Below, in pieces: positions 25,294 to 34,400 of a DNA stretch of 37,673 nt. The stretch lies in the NCBI GenBank assembly GCA_009379955.1, contig WHST01000061.1, positions 1 through 37,673 of the forward strand, read 5' to 3'. The position numbers were made by a program, and so were the translations under genes. The notes beneath the pieces are model-generated. The model had not been told where the DNA came from and searched no databases. It saw only the letters and a program-made list of their open reading frames with translations. This stretch comes from Streptosporangiales bacterium (GTDB lineage Bacteria > Actinomycetota > Actinomycetes > Streptosporangiales > WHST01). The first letter of the stretch is position 1. Every line of letters begins with the position of its first letter.

Positions 25294-25891
25294 CACAACC
25301 ACCACTTCGCGTTCCCTGATCTTGGGGTGGGCCAGGCACCACATGATCGGCATCTCGTCCCCGGAGCAGACCAGGTAGACCTTGAGCCCCCAGTAGTAGC
25401 GGGAGTGCGAGGCGCAGTAACCGTAGCCGGCGTGACCGGCCAGGTCTGAACGTTTCGCCGTCTCCCGTGAGGTACCACACGGCAGCGGGGTTGCATCGGT
25501 CATCCACACATCGTCGAACCATGACGGGCAGCACCTGGCCAGCACGAGGATCGCCTTGCACAGCAACGGTTCTGTACGCTTGAGCCGCTTGCGGTAGCCG
25601 GGCTGCTTGGGAGGTACGGGAACATGTCGGACTGGCCCGCACACGCCTGATCCAGCGGCGCTCGGAGCGAAACCCCAGCAACGCCTGAGCCACCGCCAAG
25701 GTGATCAACTCGCTGTCGGATAGCACCGGCGACGGCCGCGAACGACTCGAGGCGGAACCACGTAATCGTTGATCAATGCGTAAAGTGCGGTTAGAGGGGT
25801 GTTCAGATCTTTGCTCACACATCGAACTTGAACACCCTCCGCCCACATCCTCGGCCACGACGCGCACCAGGCCCTTCAAGGAATCATTCAT
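25294..25891 (-). pseudogene. IS982-type transposase, frameshifted and 3'-truncated
   Basis: The minus strand holds pieces of a DDE transposase of the IS982 kind. The order is: MNDSLKGLVRVVAEDV, (shift) LTALYALINDYVVPPR, (shift) LSDSELITLAVAQALLGFRS, (shift near 25640) KQPGYRKRLKR, SWFDDVWMTDATPLPCG with the first catalytic Asp, ETAKRSDLAGHAGYGYC, ASHSRYYWGLKVYL and WCLAHPKIREREVVV. It stops at repeat copy B before the rest of the catalytic core. At least three frameshifts and the lost C-terminus make it inactive. I could not find matching terminal inverted repeats. Confidence 0.85.
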
Positions 25892-26002
25892 CTAGTATCG
25901 GCCGGAGCCGCAGTCAGAAGGGCGGTCCTGGGCAAGGGCTCGGCGTCACCCTTCAGCTGGCGGTCGAGGCCGCCGAACGCGACTGGCCGACGACTACTTG
26001 CA

Positions 26003-26162
26003 GATGTGTGCGAGCCTCGTTCGCGTTCAATCCCAGGTCGTTGCGAACCTTTGGCATACTCGTGGCTAGTTCCCGACCCTCGGGTCGAAGTGGCCCTCGA
26101 TCACCAGCCGACCGACGAGAACGCCCAGGTCGGACGCGGGACCGTCTGTGTGGGCTCCTGCC
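26003..26162. repeat. Dispersed repeat, copy C
   Basis: Bases 26097-26162 match 598-663 of copy A with 3 differences in 66 nt, same orientation, 25.5 kb away. Bases 26003-26096 resemble 494-597 only in blocks (gcgagcctcgtt near the left end, gggtcgaa near the right). It runs straight into the headless regulator at about 26184. Between 25892 and 26002 I see no gene. Confidence 0.7.
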
Positions 26163-26183
26163 GGGGGCACCCATGCCGGGGGC

Positions 26184-26797
26184 ACCACACAGACGACCCC
26201 GAACGCGCCGCCAACCAGTTCCGCGCCGCCATCGGCAACATCCGCAAGACCCTCCGCGACGCCACCGGCACGAGCAACAAACAGTTCGTCACCTACAGCG
26301 CGGACCGCTACCGCCTCGACTCGGAGACGATCGACGTCGACCTCTGGCGGTTCACCCACCACCTCCACACCGTCGACGGCGACGATCCGACGAAGGCACT
26401 GGCCGCTGCCCTCGGCGACTACAACGGCGACCTCACCGACGGCCACACCTATGAATGGGCAGAACCGCTACGCGAATCCTTGCACCGCCAAGCCGTCGAC
26501 GCCTACGCCCGCCTCGCCGAAGAACACGAACACAGCGGCGAGACACAGCAAGCCGTCACGACCCTCGAGCATGCACTCGCACTCGACTCCTACAACGAAG
26601 ACCTCTACCAGCGCAGCATCCGACTCCTCGGCGAGCTCGGCCGCACCGACGCGATCCGCCGCCTGTACAGACACCTACAGAACAAGCTCGCCGACCTCGA
26701 CATCGACCCCGACCCAGCCACCGAACACCTCGTCAGCAGTTACCTGCCTGGAGGCCTGTGGAGACCACCGACAGGTCGACCGGACGATGCCATGAGA
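26184..26797 (+). pseudogene. BTAD-domain transcriptional activator, N-terminally truncated
   Basis: A clean frame encodes the end of an OmpR-type winged helix (ANQFRAAIGNIRKTLRD) and a bacterial transcriptional activator domain of TPR-like helices (VDLWRFTHHL, EWAEPLRESLHRQAVDAYARL, ALALDSYNEDLYQRSIRLL, GRTDAIRRLYRHLQNKL, then DPDPATEHL), as in SARP-type regulators. The start of the DNA-binding domain and whatever preceded it are missing: upstream, the frame runs into repeat copy C without a stop. The open frame to 26006 therefore looks intact but is a chimera of repeat and gene. The codon pattern is still clean, so truncation may be recent. Confidence 0.75.
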
Positions 26798-26956
26798 TGA
26801 CCCGTCAGCGATCACTCCATGGACCGCTGGTGGACGACGGAAGTAGTTTACGCAACGGCACAGGCTGGCCAGTGGAGCTGCCCATTCAGTGCCTCCTGCG
26901 ACCTCTGGGTTATGAGCAGGACCAGGTCCATCTCACCACTCCCCCGACGCGCCGGG
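26798..26956. other. Intergenic stretch with no recognisable gene
   Basis: I see no supported gene, RNA or clear signal here. With the DinB-like scrap and the sequence up to 27331 it makes about 530 nt without an intact gene before the LuxR-type regulator. Confidence 0.5.
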
Positions 26957-27065
26957 CTAGGACGGCAGCCGGTTAGGGAGGATCGTCTCTCGGATGATGT
27001 CGCCGTGCCCGCAGTGCCTGGCGTACTCCGCGATCATGTGGTGCAACACCGAGCGCACGAGGTGC
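26957..27065 (-). pseudogene. DinB/DUF664-like C-terminal fragment
   Basis: The minus strand ends with a short stretch (LVRSVLHHMIAEYARHCGHG, then DIIRETI) that matches the last metal-site helix of DinB/DUF664-type proteins, where the histidines of HMIxExxRHxGHAD bind metal. Upstream (to 27325) the frame is open but loses all similarity, rich in Arg and Pro, so the first two thirds of the gene are gone or scrambled. Identification rests on one helix only. Confidence 0.5.
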
Positions 27066-27331
27066 CCGGCAGCTGACGGGACCGCTGACGACGGCTGCCG
27101 CGACGACGAGGCGCGTGGTCGTCGCATCCGTCCGCAACCGCCTGTGCCGGATGCCGGCGGCGGAGGCGCAGCTCGTGGCCGACGGCGACGGGAGGTCGGA
27201 CCACATGCGCCACCTCGTCGTCGTTGCCACCGAACGTGCCTGTCGAGCAGCGGGTTTGGGTGGGTGGTTACGCGGCTCGTCGGCTTTTCCAATCTCCTCC
27301 CATCTGTTCCCTCGGTCATTAGCATCCAGTC

Positions 27332-29947
27332 ATGCAGGGGTTGTGGGCGCTTACCGGTCGGGCCGAGGAGCTGGCGGTGGTCCAGGGCTCGCTCCAGCGC
27401 GCCGGCGGCCCGTGCGGGATCGTCCTCTCCGGGGCTGCCGGGGTCGGGAAGACCAGGCTTGCCCAGGAGGCCGTGGCCACCGCCGAGGCACGAGGTGCTC
27501 GCACGTACTGGTTGCCAGCTACCGCCTGCTCACAGGAGATCCCCCTCGGAGCCTTCGCCGCTGTGCTCGGGGACCTGGAGGGAGACCCGTTCAGTGTCTT
27601 CCGGCGCGCGGCCGATGTCCTCGCGGAGCCCGGACGGCACACGGGGGTCGTGGTCGGGGTCGATGACGCGCATCTCTTGGACAACCTCAGTGCGGCGCTC
27701 CTGCTCCAGCTCGTGTCCCAGCGGCGCGTGACGACGCTGCTGACTATGCGGTCTGGGGAACCCGCGCCGGACGCGCTCGCCGCGATCTGGAAGGAAGGGC
27801 ATCTCGAGAGACTGGAGATCCAGCCACTGTGCGCGTCCGAGACGGGCGACCTGCTCGAGCGCGTCCTCGACGGTCCGGTCGACGCTCGCAGCGCGAGGGC
27901 TCTGTTCGCGCTCACCAGGGGCAACCCGTTGTACCTGCGCCATGTGGTCCACGGCGAGCTCCAGTCCAGCCGGCTCGCGAGGTCCGACGGTGTGTGGCGG
28001 TGGCAGGGTGGCTTCGAGGCCTCTCCCGAGCTCGTCGATCTGGTGGGTCGCAGCCTGTCGAGTGTGTCGGGACCCGCCCGCGACGTGCTCGACCTGCTGG
28101 CCGTCGGCGGCGTCCTCGACGTCGACCTGCTCGCGACGATCGTCGAAGTCCGAGCGCTCGAGGCCGCCGAGGCGTCCGGCGTCGTCGTGGTCGACCAGAC
28201 CGCCGACGGCCTCTGCGCGCAGCTCGGGCATCCGATGTACGGCGAGGTCCGGCGCGGGCGGATCGGGCAGGTCCGAGCGCGCCGGCTGCGGGGGGCCGTC
28301 GTGAACGCCATGTCGCAGCGTCCTGCGGAGGGCCCGGGCCAACTCCTACGCAGAGCCGTGCTGTGTCTCGACTCCGATCTGCCGGGCAACCCGGATCTCT
28401 TCACGGCGGCGGCGGACGTTGCCCTGCACCTCTTCGACTTCCCGCTCGGCCAGCGACTCGCCCGCGCCGCGGTGAACGGCGGTGGTGGGCCGGAGGCGCT
28501 GTTGCGCCTCGGTTATGCACAGGGCTTCGGCAACCGTGCGGTCGAGGCGTACGACACACTGGTCGCCGCACGCGCGCAGGCACAGACCGACCTGGACCAG
28601 GTCCGGGCGAGCGTCGCGTCCGCCGGGCACGTCTTCTTCATGCTCGGTCAGCCGGACGAGGCCCGCTCTATGATCGCGGACGCGGAGCGCGCACTGCGCA
28701 GCCCGGCCAGCCGAGCCATGTTCGATCCCCTGAAGGCGGTATTCGAGGTGTGCCTCGGCAGGCCCAGGCACGCTGTCGAGCTGGCGAGTCGGGCCATCCG
28801 AGCGGACGAGCTGCCGCCACAGACCGTCGTCTTCAGCCTGTGGGGTCTGGTAGGTGGGTTGGGCATGCTCGGGCGTGCGGACGAGATCGAGGAGTACGGC
28901 GAGCGAGCATGGACGGTCGGCGCGACATCGTACGACTCGTCGCTGCCGCGCCTTGGCATCGTCTACTTCGAGCTGGTGGGACTTCGGCTCGCGGGGTACG
29001 TCAAGGAGGCCGAACGACTGGTACATGCTCGACTGGCCGAGATCGACGCCGGCCTGCACCAGCCAGCCCTCATGGGCCAGGGACTCGCCGCTGAGGCCGC
29101 GCTCGCGCGAGGCTACGTCCGCACCAGCATCGACGGCCTGACGCGGGCGTGCTCCGGGCTCGCCGGAGCGGACACGTCCGGCTGGGCTTTCCACACTGGC
29201 GTCGCGCTCACGATCGCGCATGCCATCGCCGGCGACACGGCGGCAGCGGCCGAGGACGCCCGCCGGGTAGAGCTGGTGCGCCACCCGGGGCACGTCTGGG
29301 TAGAGCCTGACGTGCTGCTCTCCCGCGCGTGGCTGGCCGCGGTCGAGGGAGCCCTGAGCGCAGCGATCGAGATCGCGCACGAGGCCGCGCGCTGGGCCGC
29401 CGTGCACGACGACGTCGCTCATCAGATGTTCGCGCTGGCGACGGCGGTCCGCTTCGGTGACCGCGACGTCGCGGGAGTGCTCAGCCAACTGGCGCCACGA
29501 GTAGCGGGCCCGCGTGCGCCTGCGGCGGCTCGGCATGCCGCGGCTCTCGCCGGTGACGACGGAGAAGGGCTGCTGCAGGCGTCGCGCGACTTCGAGCAGA
29601 TGGGGGATCTGCTCAGCGCCGCGGACGCCGCGGCCCAGGCGGCCGGCGCGTACCAGCGACGGGGCCGGCCCGGTGCCAGGCTCTCGGCGGCCACCCGCGC
29701 CGCACGGCTGCAGGTGGTGTGCCAGGGAGCCCAGACGCCGGCGCTGAAGGCAGCGGTCCGTCCGCTGCCTCTCACCGACCGCGAGCGCGAGGTCGTGACC
29801 CTGGCGGCGCATGCGCTCTCCAACCGAGAGATAGCTGACCGGCTGGTCGTCTCGGTCAGAACCGTCGAGGGCCATCTATATCGGGCGAGCGCCAAGCTGG
29901 GCACGTCCAGCCGCGCAGGCTTCGTCGAGGTGCTCGACCTCCACTGA
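27332..29947 (+). CDS. LuxR-family regulator with N-terminal ATPase (LAL type)
   Basis: An 871-aa large ATP-binding LuxR-type regulator. The N-terminus has a Walker A SGAAGVGKT (33-41) and Walker B VVVGVDDAH (106-114) of a STAND/AAA-like ATPase. The long helical middle (about 330-800) looks like TPR-type repeats. The C-terminal LuxR helix-turn-helix (LTDREREVVTLAA, then NREIADRLVVSVRTVEGHLYR) covers about residues 810-868. Such proteins usually activate nearby operons in response to an unknown ligand. It lies 107 nt before the lysozyme gene, with an 18-bp palindrome in the gap, so it is the likely regulator of the following genes. The start ATG lacks a strong ribosome-binding site. Confidence 0.92.
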   Translation: MQGLWALTGRAEELAVVQGSLQRAGGPCGIVLSGAAGVGKTRLAQEAVATAEARGARTYWLPATACSQEIPLGAFAAVLGDLEGDPFSVFRRAADVLAEPGRHTGVVVGVDDAHLLDNLSAALLLQLVSQRRVTTLLTMRSGEPAPDALAAIWKEGHLERLEIQPLCASETGDLLERVLDGPVDARSARALFALTRGNPLYLRHVVHGELQSSRLARSDGVWRWQGGFEASPELVDLVGRSLSSVSGPARDVLDLLAVGGVLDVDLLATIVEVRALEAAEASGVVVVDQTADGLCAQLGHPMYGEVRRGRIGQVRARRLRGAVVNAMSQRPAEGPGQLLRRAVLCLDSDLPGNPDLFTAAADVALHLFDFPLGQRLARAAVNGGGGPEALLRLGYAQGFGNRAVEAYDTLVAARAQAQTDLDQVRASVASAGHVFFMLGQPDEARSMIADAERALRSPASRAMFDPLKAVFEVCLGRPRHAVELASRAIRADELPPQTVVFSLWGLVGGLGMLGRADEIEEYGERAWTVGATSYDSSLPRLGIVYFELVGLRLAGYVKEAERLVHARLAEIDAGLHQPALMGQGLAAEAALARGYVRTSIDGLTRACSGLAGADTSGWAFHTGVALTIAHAIAGDTAAAAEDARRVELVRHPGHVWVEPDVLLSRAWLAAVEGALSAAIEIAHEAARWAAVHDDVAHQMFALATAVRFGDRDVAGVLSQLAPRVAGPRAPAAARHAAALAGDDGEGLLQASRDFEQMGDLLSAADAAAQAAGAYQRRGRPGARLSAATRAARLQVVCQGAQTPALKAAVRPLPLTDREREVVTLAAHALSNREIADRLVVSVRTVEGHLYRASAKLGTSSRAGFVEVLDLH

Positions 29948-29965
29948 GTAGGTCGCCCCGGGAAA

Positions 29966-29983
29966 CGAGTAGTGGACTACTCG
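29966..29983. promoter_or_regulatory. 18-bp palindrome, candidate operator
   Basis: CGAGTAGTGGACTACTCG has two perfect 8-nt arms around a GG centre. Two bases are too few for an RNA hairpin loop, so a dimeric regulator's binding site is more likely. Its size fits a LuxR-type box, and it sits between the LuxR-type gene and the lysozyme gene. A stem with the loop opened by two pairs, acting as a terminator of the regulator gene, is the alternative. Confidence 0.5.
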
Positions 29984-30054
29984 GTCGTGTGCCGGGCGGC
30001 GGGCACAGTCTTGTTCCTGCCGATCTGCCGATGAGCCACGTCCGAGGTGTCAGC

Positions 30055-30966
30055 ATGTACGACAGCGTCCGCACCAGCTTCGCCGCGTTCTCCTCGCCAC
30101 TCGAGGGTGTGGTCCCGTGGATGTACCAGGACTCCGAGGGCCTGGTGACCGTCGCGATCGGCAACCTCATCGACTCCCCCGCGGCCGCCTGGGAGACGAG
30201 GAACTACGGCGCTCCGTTCGTCCAGAGGTCCGACATGGTCACCGAGGCGACCGAGGCCGAGGTCACCGCCGACTGGGACCGTGTAAAGCAGAACCGCGAG
30301 CTCAAGGGCAACTGGCAGGCCGCCGAGAACGTGACCAAGCTACGGCTCACCGACGACGGCGTCGCCAACCTGGTCGCCAACAAGCTGCAGGCGTTCGAGA
30401 ACAACCTGCGCCAGACACCGGAGTTCTCCGGGCTGGACGCATGGCCGGCAGACGCCCAGCTCGCCCTGTTCAGCATGGCCTGGGCGCAGGGAACCAACTT
30501 CGGTCGCTGGCCGAGATTCCGGGCCGCGTGCGCGGGAAACGACTGGTGGACAGCCGTGCGGGAATGCAACATGAGCAACGCGTGGCTGGGGAAACGGAAC
30601 GCGGTGAACCGCGGCATGTTCCGCAACGCCGCCTGGGTGGTCAAGGACGGCATTGAGCCGGCCGACCTGCAGGTCACCATCCCGGGAAACCGGCCCACGC
30701 TGTCGTTCGGTGCGACCGACCAGGACCACGCTGGACTCGGGTTCGACGGTGATACCTCGGTGAGCAGCCTGCAGTGGTTCCTCACCTTCCTCGGCTTCCC
30801 CTGTGCGGAGAACGGGACGTTCGACCAGGCAACCGACGACGCCGTCCGCTCCTTCCAGACCGCGGAGAACGAGCTCGCCGCCGCTCAGGGCGGCTTCGCC
30901 GTCGACGGCAAGGTCGGCCGAACGACCTGGGCGGCGCTTGGCTACGTCGTCCCGAGCTACGCCTGA
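30055..30966 (+). CDS. T4-type lysozyme-like protein with C-terminal peptidoglycan-binding domain
   Basis: A 303-aa cell-wall hydrolase. PLEGVVPWMYQDSEGLVTVAIG at 15-36 aligns with the T4 lysozyme active site: Glu17, Asp26 and Thr32 have the same spacing as T4 Glu11, Asp20 and Thr26. The middle (AWPADAQLALFSMAWAQG, about 129-146) follows a lysozyme-like helical pattern. Residues about 230-297 form a PG_binding_1-type domain (LQWFLTFLGF, NGTFDQATDDAVRSFQ, VDGKVGRTTWAAL). The start ATG 30055 has GAGGTG five nt before it; in-frame starts at 30031 and 29989 lack this. There is no signal peptide or membrane segment, so export must use another route, or it acts on lysis. Likely first gene of the set that runs to 37536. 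Confidence 0.82.
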   Translation: MYDSVRTSFAAFSSPLEGVVPWMYQDSEGLVTVAIGNLIDSPAAAWETRNYGAPFVQRSDMVTEATEAEVTADWDRVKQNRELKGNWQAAENVTKLRLTDDGVANLVANKLQAFENNLRQTPEFSGLDAWPADAQLALFSMAWAQGTNFGRWPRFRAACAGNDWWTAVRECNMSNAWLGKRNAVNRGMFRNAAWVVKDGIEPADLQVTIPGNRPTLSFGATDQDHAGLGFDGDTSVSSLQWFLTFLGFPCAENGTFDQATDDAVRSFQTAENELAAAQGGFAVDGKVGRTTWAALGYVVPSYA

Positions 30967-31000
30967 CCCCCGGTCCGCCCGGATGGTGGGGCCGTACCCC

Positions 31001-31009
31001 GAAGAGGAG
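31001..31009 (+). promoter_or_regulatory. Ribosome-binding site that fixes the start of the 135-aa gene
   Basis: GAAGAGGAG ends 6 nt before ATG 31016 and picks this start over the longer open frame that begins at 30803 inside the lysozyme gene. Confidence 0.6.
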
Positions 31010-31015
31010 TTTGCG

Positions 31016-31423
31016 ATGCCGGAGAAGTTCGAGGTCACAGCAGACGGTTTGACGAGGATTCTCGATCTGCGGTGGGAGTCCACGGCCGAGTTGGTTCCGG
31101 TCGTGAAGTGGGACCCGGTACTGCAGGTGTGGGTGCTGGAGTGGGTGCAGCCTCCGATACAGCCGAATTGGCTCAGGGACAAGGACTCCGACTACACGAC
31201 CATCCCTGACGACGCCGGCAAGCGGCGATACCTCGATGCGATCGTCGAAGACCTGCTCGCCGACCCGGTGACGGTGCAGGAGCTGTTGGTCGGCGGGGCG
31301 GTGTTCCAGCGACTCGCCAACCAGCGCCTGGCCGAGTCGAAGGCACCGTTGTACGAGCCGTTCAGCAACGCGGCCGCTCGGCTGTTCACGGCAGCCATCG
31401 ACCGACTGGCGGTCATCGGGTAA
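31016..31423 (+). CDS. Hypothetical protein, 135 aa
   Basis: I do not recognise this protein. It starts MPEKFEVTADGLTRIL, has a tryptophan-rich stretch (VVKWDPVLQVWVLEWVQPP, about 29-47), then a charged central part and an alpha-helical C-terminal half (YLDAIVEDLLADPVTVQELL, about 72-91) ending in AAARLFTAAIDRLAVIG. There is no signal peptide or membrane helix. The ribosome-binding site GAAGAGGAG supports ATG 31016. It lies 49 nt after the lysozyme gene and 27 nt before the 1315-aa gene, probably on one transcript. By size it could be a small partner or chaperone of the large protein, but this is only inference. Confidence 0.75.
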   Translation: MPEKFEVTADGLTRILDLRWESTAELVPVVKWDPVLQVWVLEWVQPPIQPNWLRDKDSDYTTIPDDAGKRRYLDAIVEDLLADPVTVQELLVGGAVFQRLANQRLAESKAPLYEPFSNAAARLFTAAIDRLAVIG

Positions 31424-31450
31424 TCCGCGACGAGCGAACGGAGAGCGTCC

Positions 31451-34400
31451 ATGGCGAACGCATTCGCTGGTGTGCCCGGTCCCCGGATCGCGCTGGCCTC
31501 GTCAGCCCTCGACGACCTGAGCGTGATCGTGGTCACCGAGGACGGCCAGGTGCTCCGCTACCGGTGGCAGGAACAGGAGTGGCCGGACCCCGGCCTGCGC
31601 TTCGGCCCGTTCCCGCTGCGTGGTGTGACGGCCATCGGCAGTCCGGCCGCAATCTCGGGCGCGGAGGGGCGACTGGACGTCTTCGTCCGCACGGACCGGC
31701 ACGAGCTCGCCTGGGGGGCGGTCGACGCCGACGGCGCGTTCAGCGGCTGGACCGTCCTCGCGCGCTACCTCGCCTTCGACCCTGTGGCCGTCTCGAACAC
31801 GCCTGGTCGCGTCGATGTCTTCGCACCAAGTGTCACAGGCCCGCTGAGGCAGTGGACGCACGATGGCGCGACCTGGCAGACCGAGCGGATACACGAGTGG
31901 GGCTGCGGGACGCCGGCCGTCATCACGTCTCCCGACAGCTACGACATGTACGGAGTGACGCCGGACGGTCAGTTGCGCAACTTCGTCCTCGACGTCGCCA
32001 CATACGGATGGCAACGTAGCGAGCTTCCCGAGCCCGCCTGGCCCGAGGTGATCGCGATCCAGCGCGACGAGGCCATCCGGATCGATCTCTTCGGTCCCGG
32101 TCGTGGCGCAGGCGTCGTCCACTGGGGCTGGTGGGAACACGGCCGGCGGTGGTTCCGCGACGATCCGCAAACGCATCCCTGGCTGCCGGGCACGATCCTC
32201 GACGAGGAGGTGGGACCGGTCACCGGCGGCTACAAAATCGTCGGACGCGATCAGGACCGCCGTCCCCTGGTCTTCTGGTGGCGGGACCCGGCGGACGAGT
32301 ACGGGGCGCAAGGCTCGTGGAACGCCGACGTCCTCGACGGCCAGGCCGATGCGTTGCCAAGCGCGCTCGCCCGCGACCGATCCCACGACTCGATCGTCTA
32401 CTTCGACAACGGCGTGCTCACCCACTGGTTCACCGGTCGTGACCTCAGCACTTGGGACGTGGCGCGGTGGGACCAGCCGCTCGTGGACGAGGAATGGACC
32501 ACTGCCGCCCGCACTCGACCCGACTACCTTGCGGCCCGGCCCGAGGATCTCGTCCTGCTCGGCGTGTCCGCCGAGCGGATGGATCTCGTACCAGGACCTG
32601 CGCCAGTCCTTCTCGCGCGCGCCGACGCCATCCTGCTGCTCACACTGCCTCCGCAGCACGTCGGTGAGGAAGTGACCGCTGACGACAAGCCGCTCCCCCC
32701 AGGGACCTCGATGCGCGCGAGCCTGTCGGGAGTCACGCAGCTCGCGTTCGACGTGGCGGACGGAGCGGCGATCCCGCTCGACGTCGATGGGCTGCTGGAG
32801 AAGATCGGCGGCCCAGACCTGACCCTACGGCAGGACCAGACACACCGTCGCGGCACCGTCATCGAGATGCCGTGGCACCTGGCGATGACTCCGGCCGACG
32901 CGGACCTGGTCATGCTGCACGCACACCAGCCGCAGACGTCGGCCGACGGCGGCGTCGCGTTGTGGTCGACCAGGATCGACCGGCGGGACGGCGCGCCGAT
33001 GCGGATCGACCCGCTCGACGTCGGTCCCAGCGACCCGTTCCCGATGGCGCTCACCGCGGCAGGTCGATCGGTCATCCGAAACCTGCCTCCCGACGACTTC
33101 CAGGTGTCCCGTCTCGAGCTGTCGGCTCTCGGGGGGACGCTCGACGCGCGCGCCGACCACGCCGGCTTCACCTGGCGGCACCTCTGCACGCTCGGCAGGG
33201 ACCAGCGGGTCACGACCATGTGGCACGGGCGGCTCATGCCGTTCGGCCACCGGGTGACGTACACAGAAGACACCGAGCGGCGCGTGCGACTCGACGAAGG
33301 CGAGGGCCAGGCCCCCGAACTCATCGCCGCGCTGCGCAAGACCCGGGTCATCACCGTCACGGAGCCGGTGGTGGACGTAGCCGGTGCAGCCCCGTTCCCG
33401 TTCCACCGGGTCGAGCTCACCACGACCTCGTTCGGCGGACTCGACGAACCTGCCTGGACGCGAGTCCCGCGCAGGCTCGACATCGCAGCCCTCAACGAGC
33501 GACTCGCGTATCTCGACTACGACCTCCAGGCAATGGGCTGGCTGTGGACCGCGCCGGCCCCGTCGGCGGAGCTGCGGGCCGAGGACTACCGCGAGGCGGC
33601 CGCCTTCATCCAAGTGCTCATCGAGCGACACCGCATCGAACAGGCACTCGCCGCCGGCGGCTTCGGCGCCGACCTCGACGTCACGTTCCTTCCGGTCCAC
33701 GATGGCAGCCCGATCCAGTTCGGGGTCAGGGCCTCCGGACGGCTCGGCGACGTGGAGTTCACCATGCCACTCGCCTTCGTGGTCGATCTGGACCTGCCCG
33801 CCGAGCTGGGTCTCGAACCGTTCACGACGCTCGGCAACCCGAGCGTGCTGGAGATGGCACGCACGGCTCTCGGATCCGGGGAGGTCGGTCTGCCGGCGGT
33901 GCAGCTGGACCTCCGGCCCGCCGATGCGGCAGCTGGCGGCACCGTCCACGAGGTGCACGCGCTGAACTTCGGCGCCACCTCCGAGGACGGCACCTTCCGC
34001 CCGACGCTCGGCTGGCCCGACACCGAGGACGCCGACGACTGGGCAGCCGACCTCGGCCTACCGTCGATCAGGCACCTCACCGGACGCGACGAGCTCGCCA
34101 GAGTGCGGTATCCCGACCCGGCTCGACGCGTCGAGGACGTCGTGCTCGACATCGTCGGCGGGCTACCGGTCGACCTCGGCGCGGCCGCGGAACGGGTCGG
34201 TGCACTAGCAACGCCGAACTTCGTGGCCGACGTGATCTCCGCGACGCAAGGCCCGGTAGCGGCCGCCGGGCTGGTGCGGGACGCCGCGGGCGAGCTCGAC
34301 CCGGCATCGATCCTCGGCCACGGAGCCGGCCTGCTCGGCCTCGACCTCCCCAGCCTCATCAACAAGGAACTGCTCGGCCAGGCACCCACGATCACGCAGG

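Noticed and set aside
26006-26800. Intact 264-codon regulator gene
   Set aside because: The first 55 or so codons are repeat copy C, not regulator sequence; only the part after about 26184 matches the BTAD family.
29989-30054. Longer starts for the lysozyme gene (GTG 29989, ATG 30031)
   Set aside because: Neither has a ribosome-binding site, and the extra residues do not form a signal peptide; ATG 30055 has GAGGTG five bases upstream.
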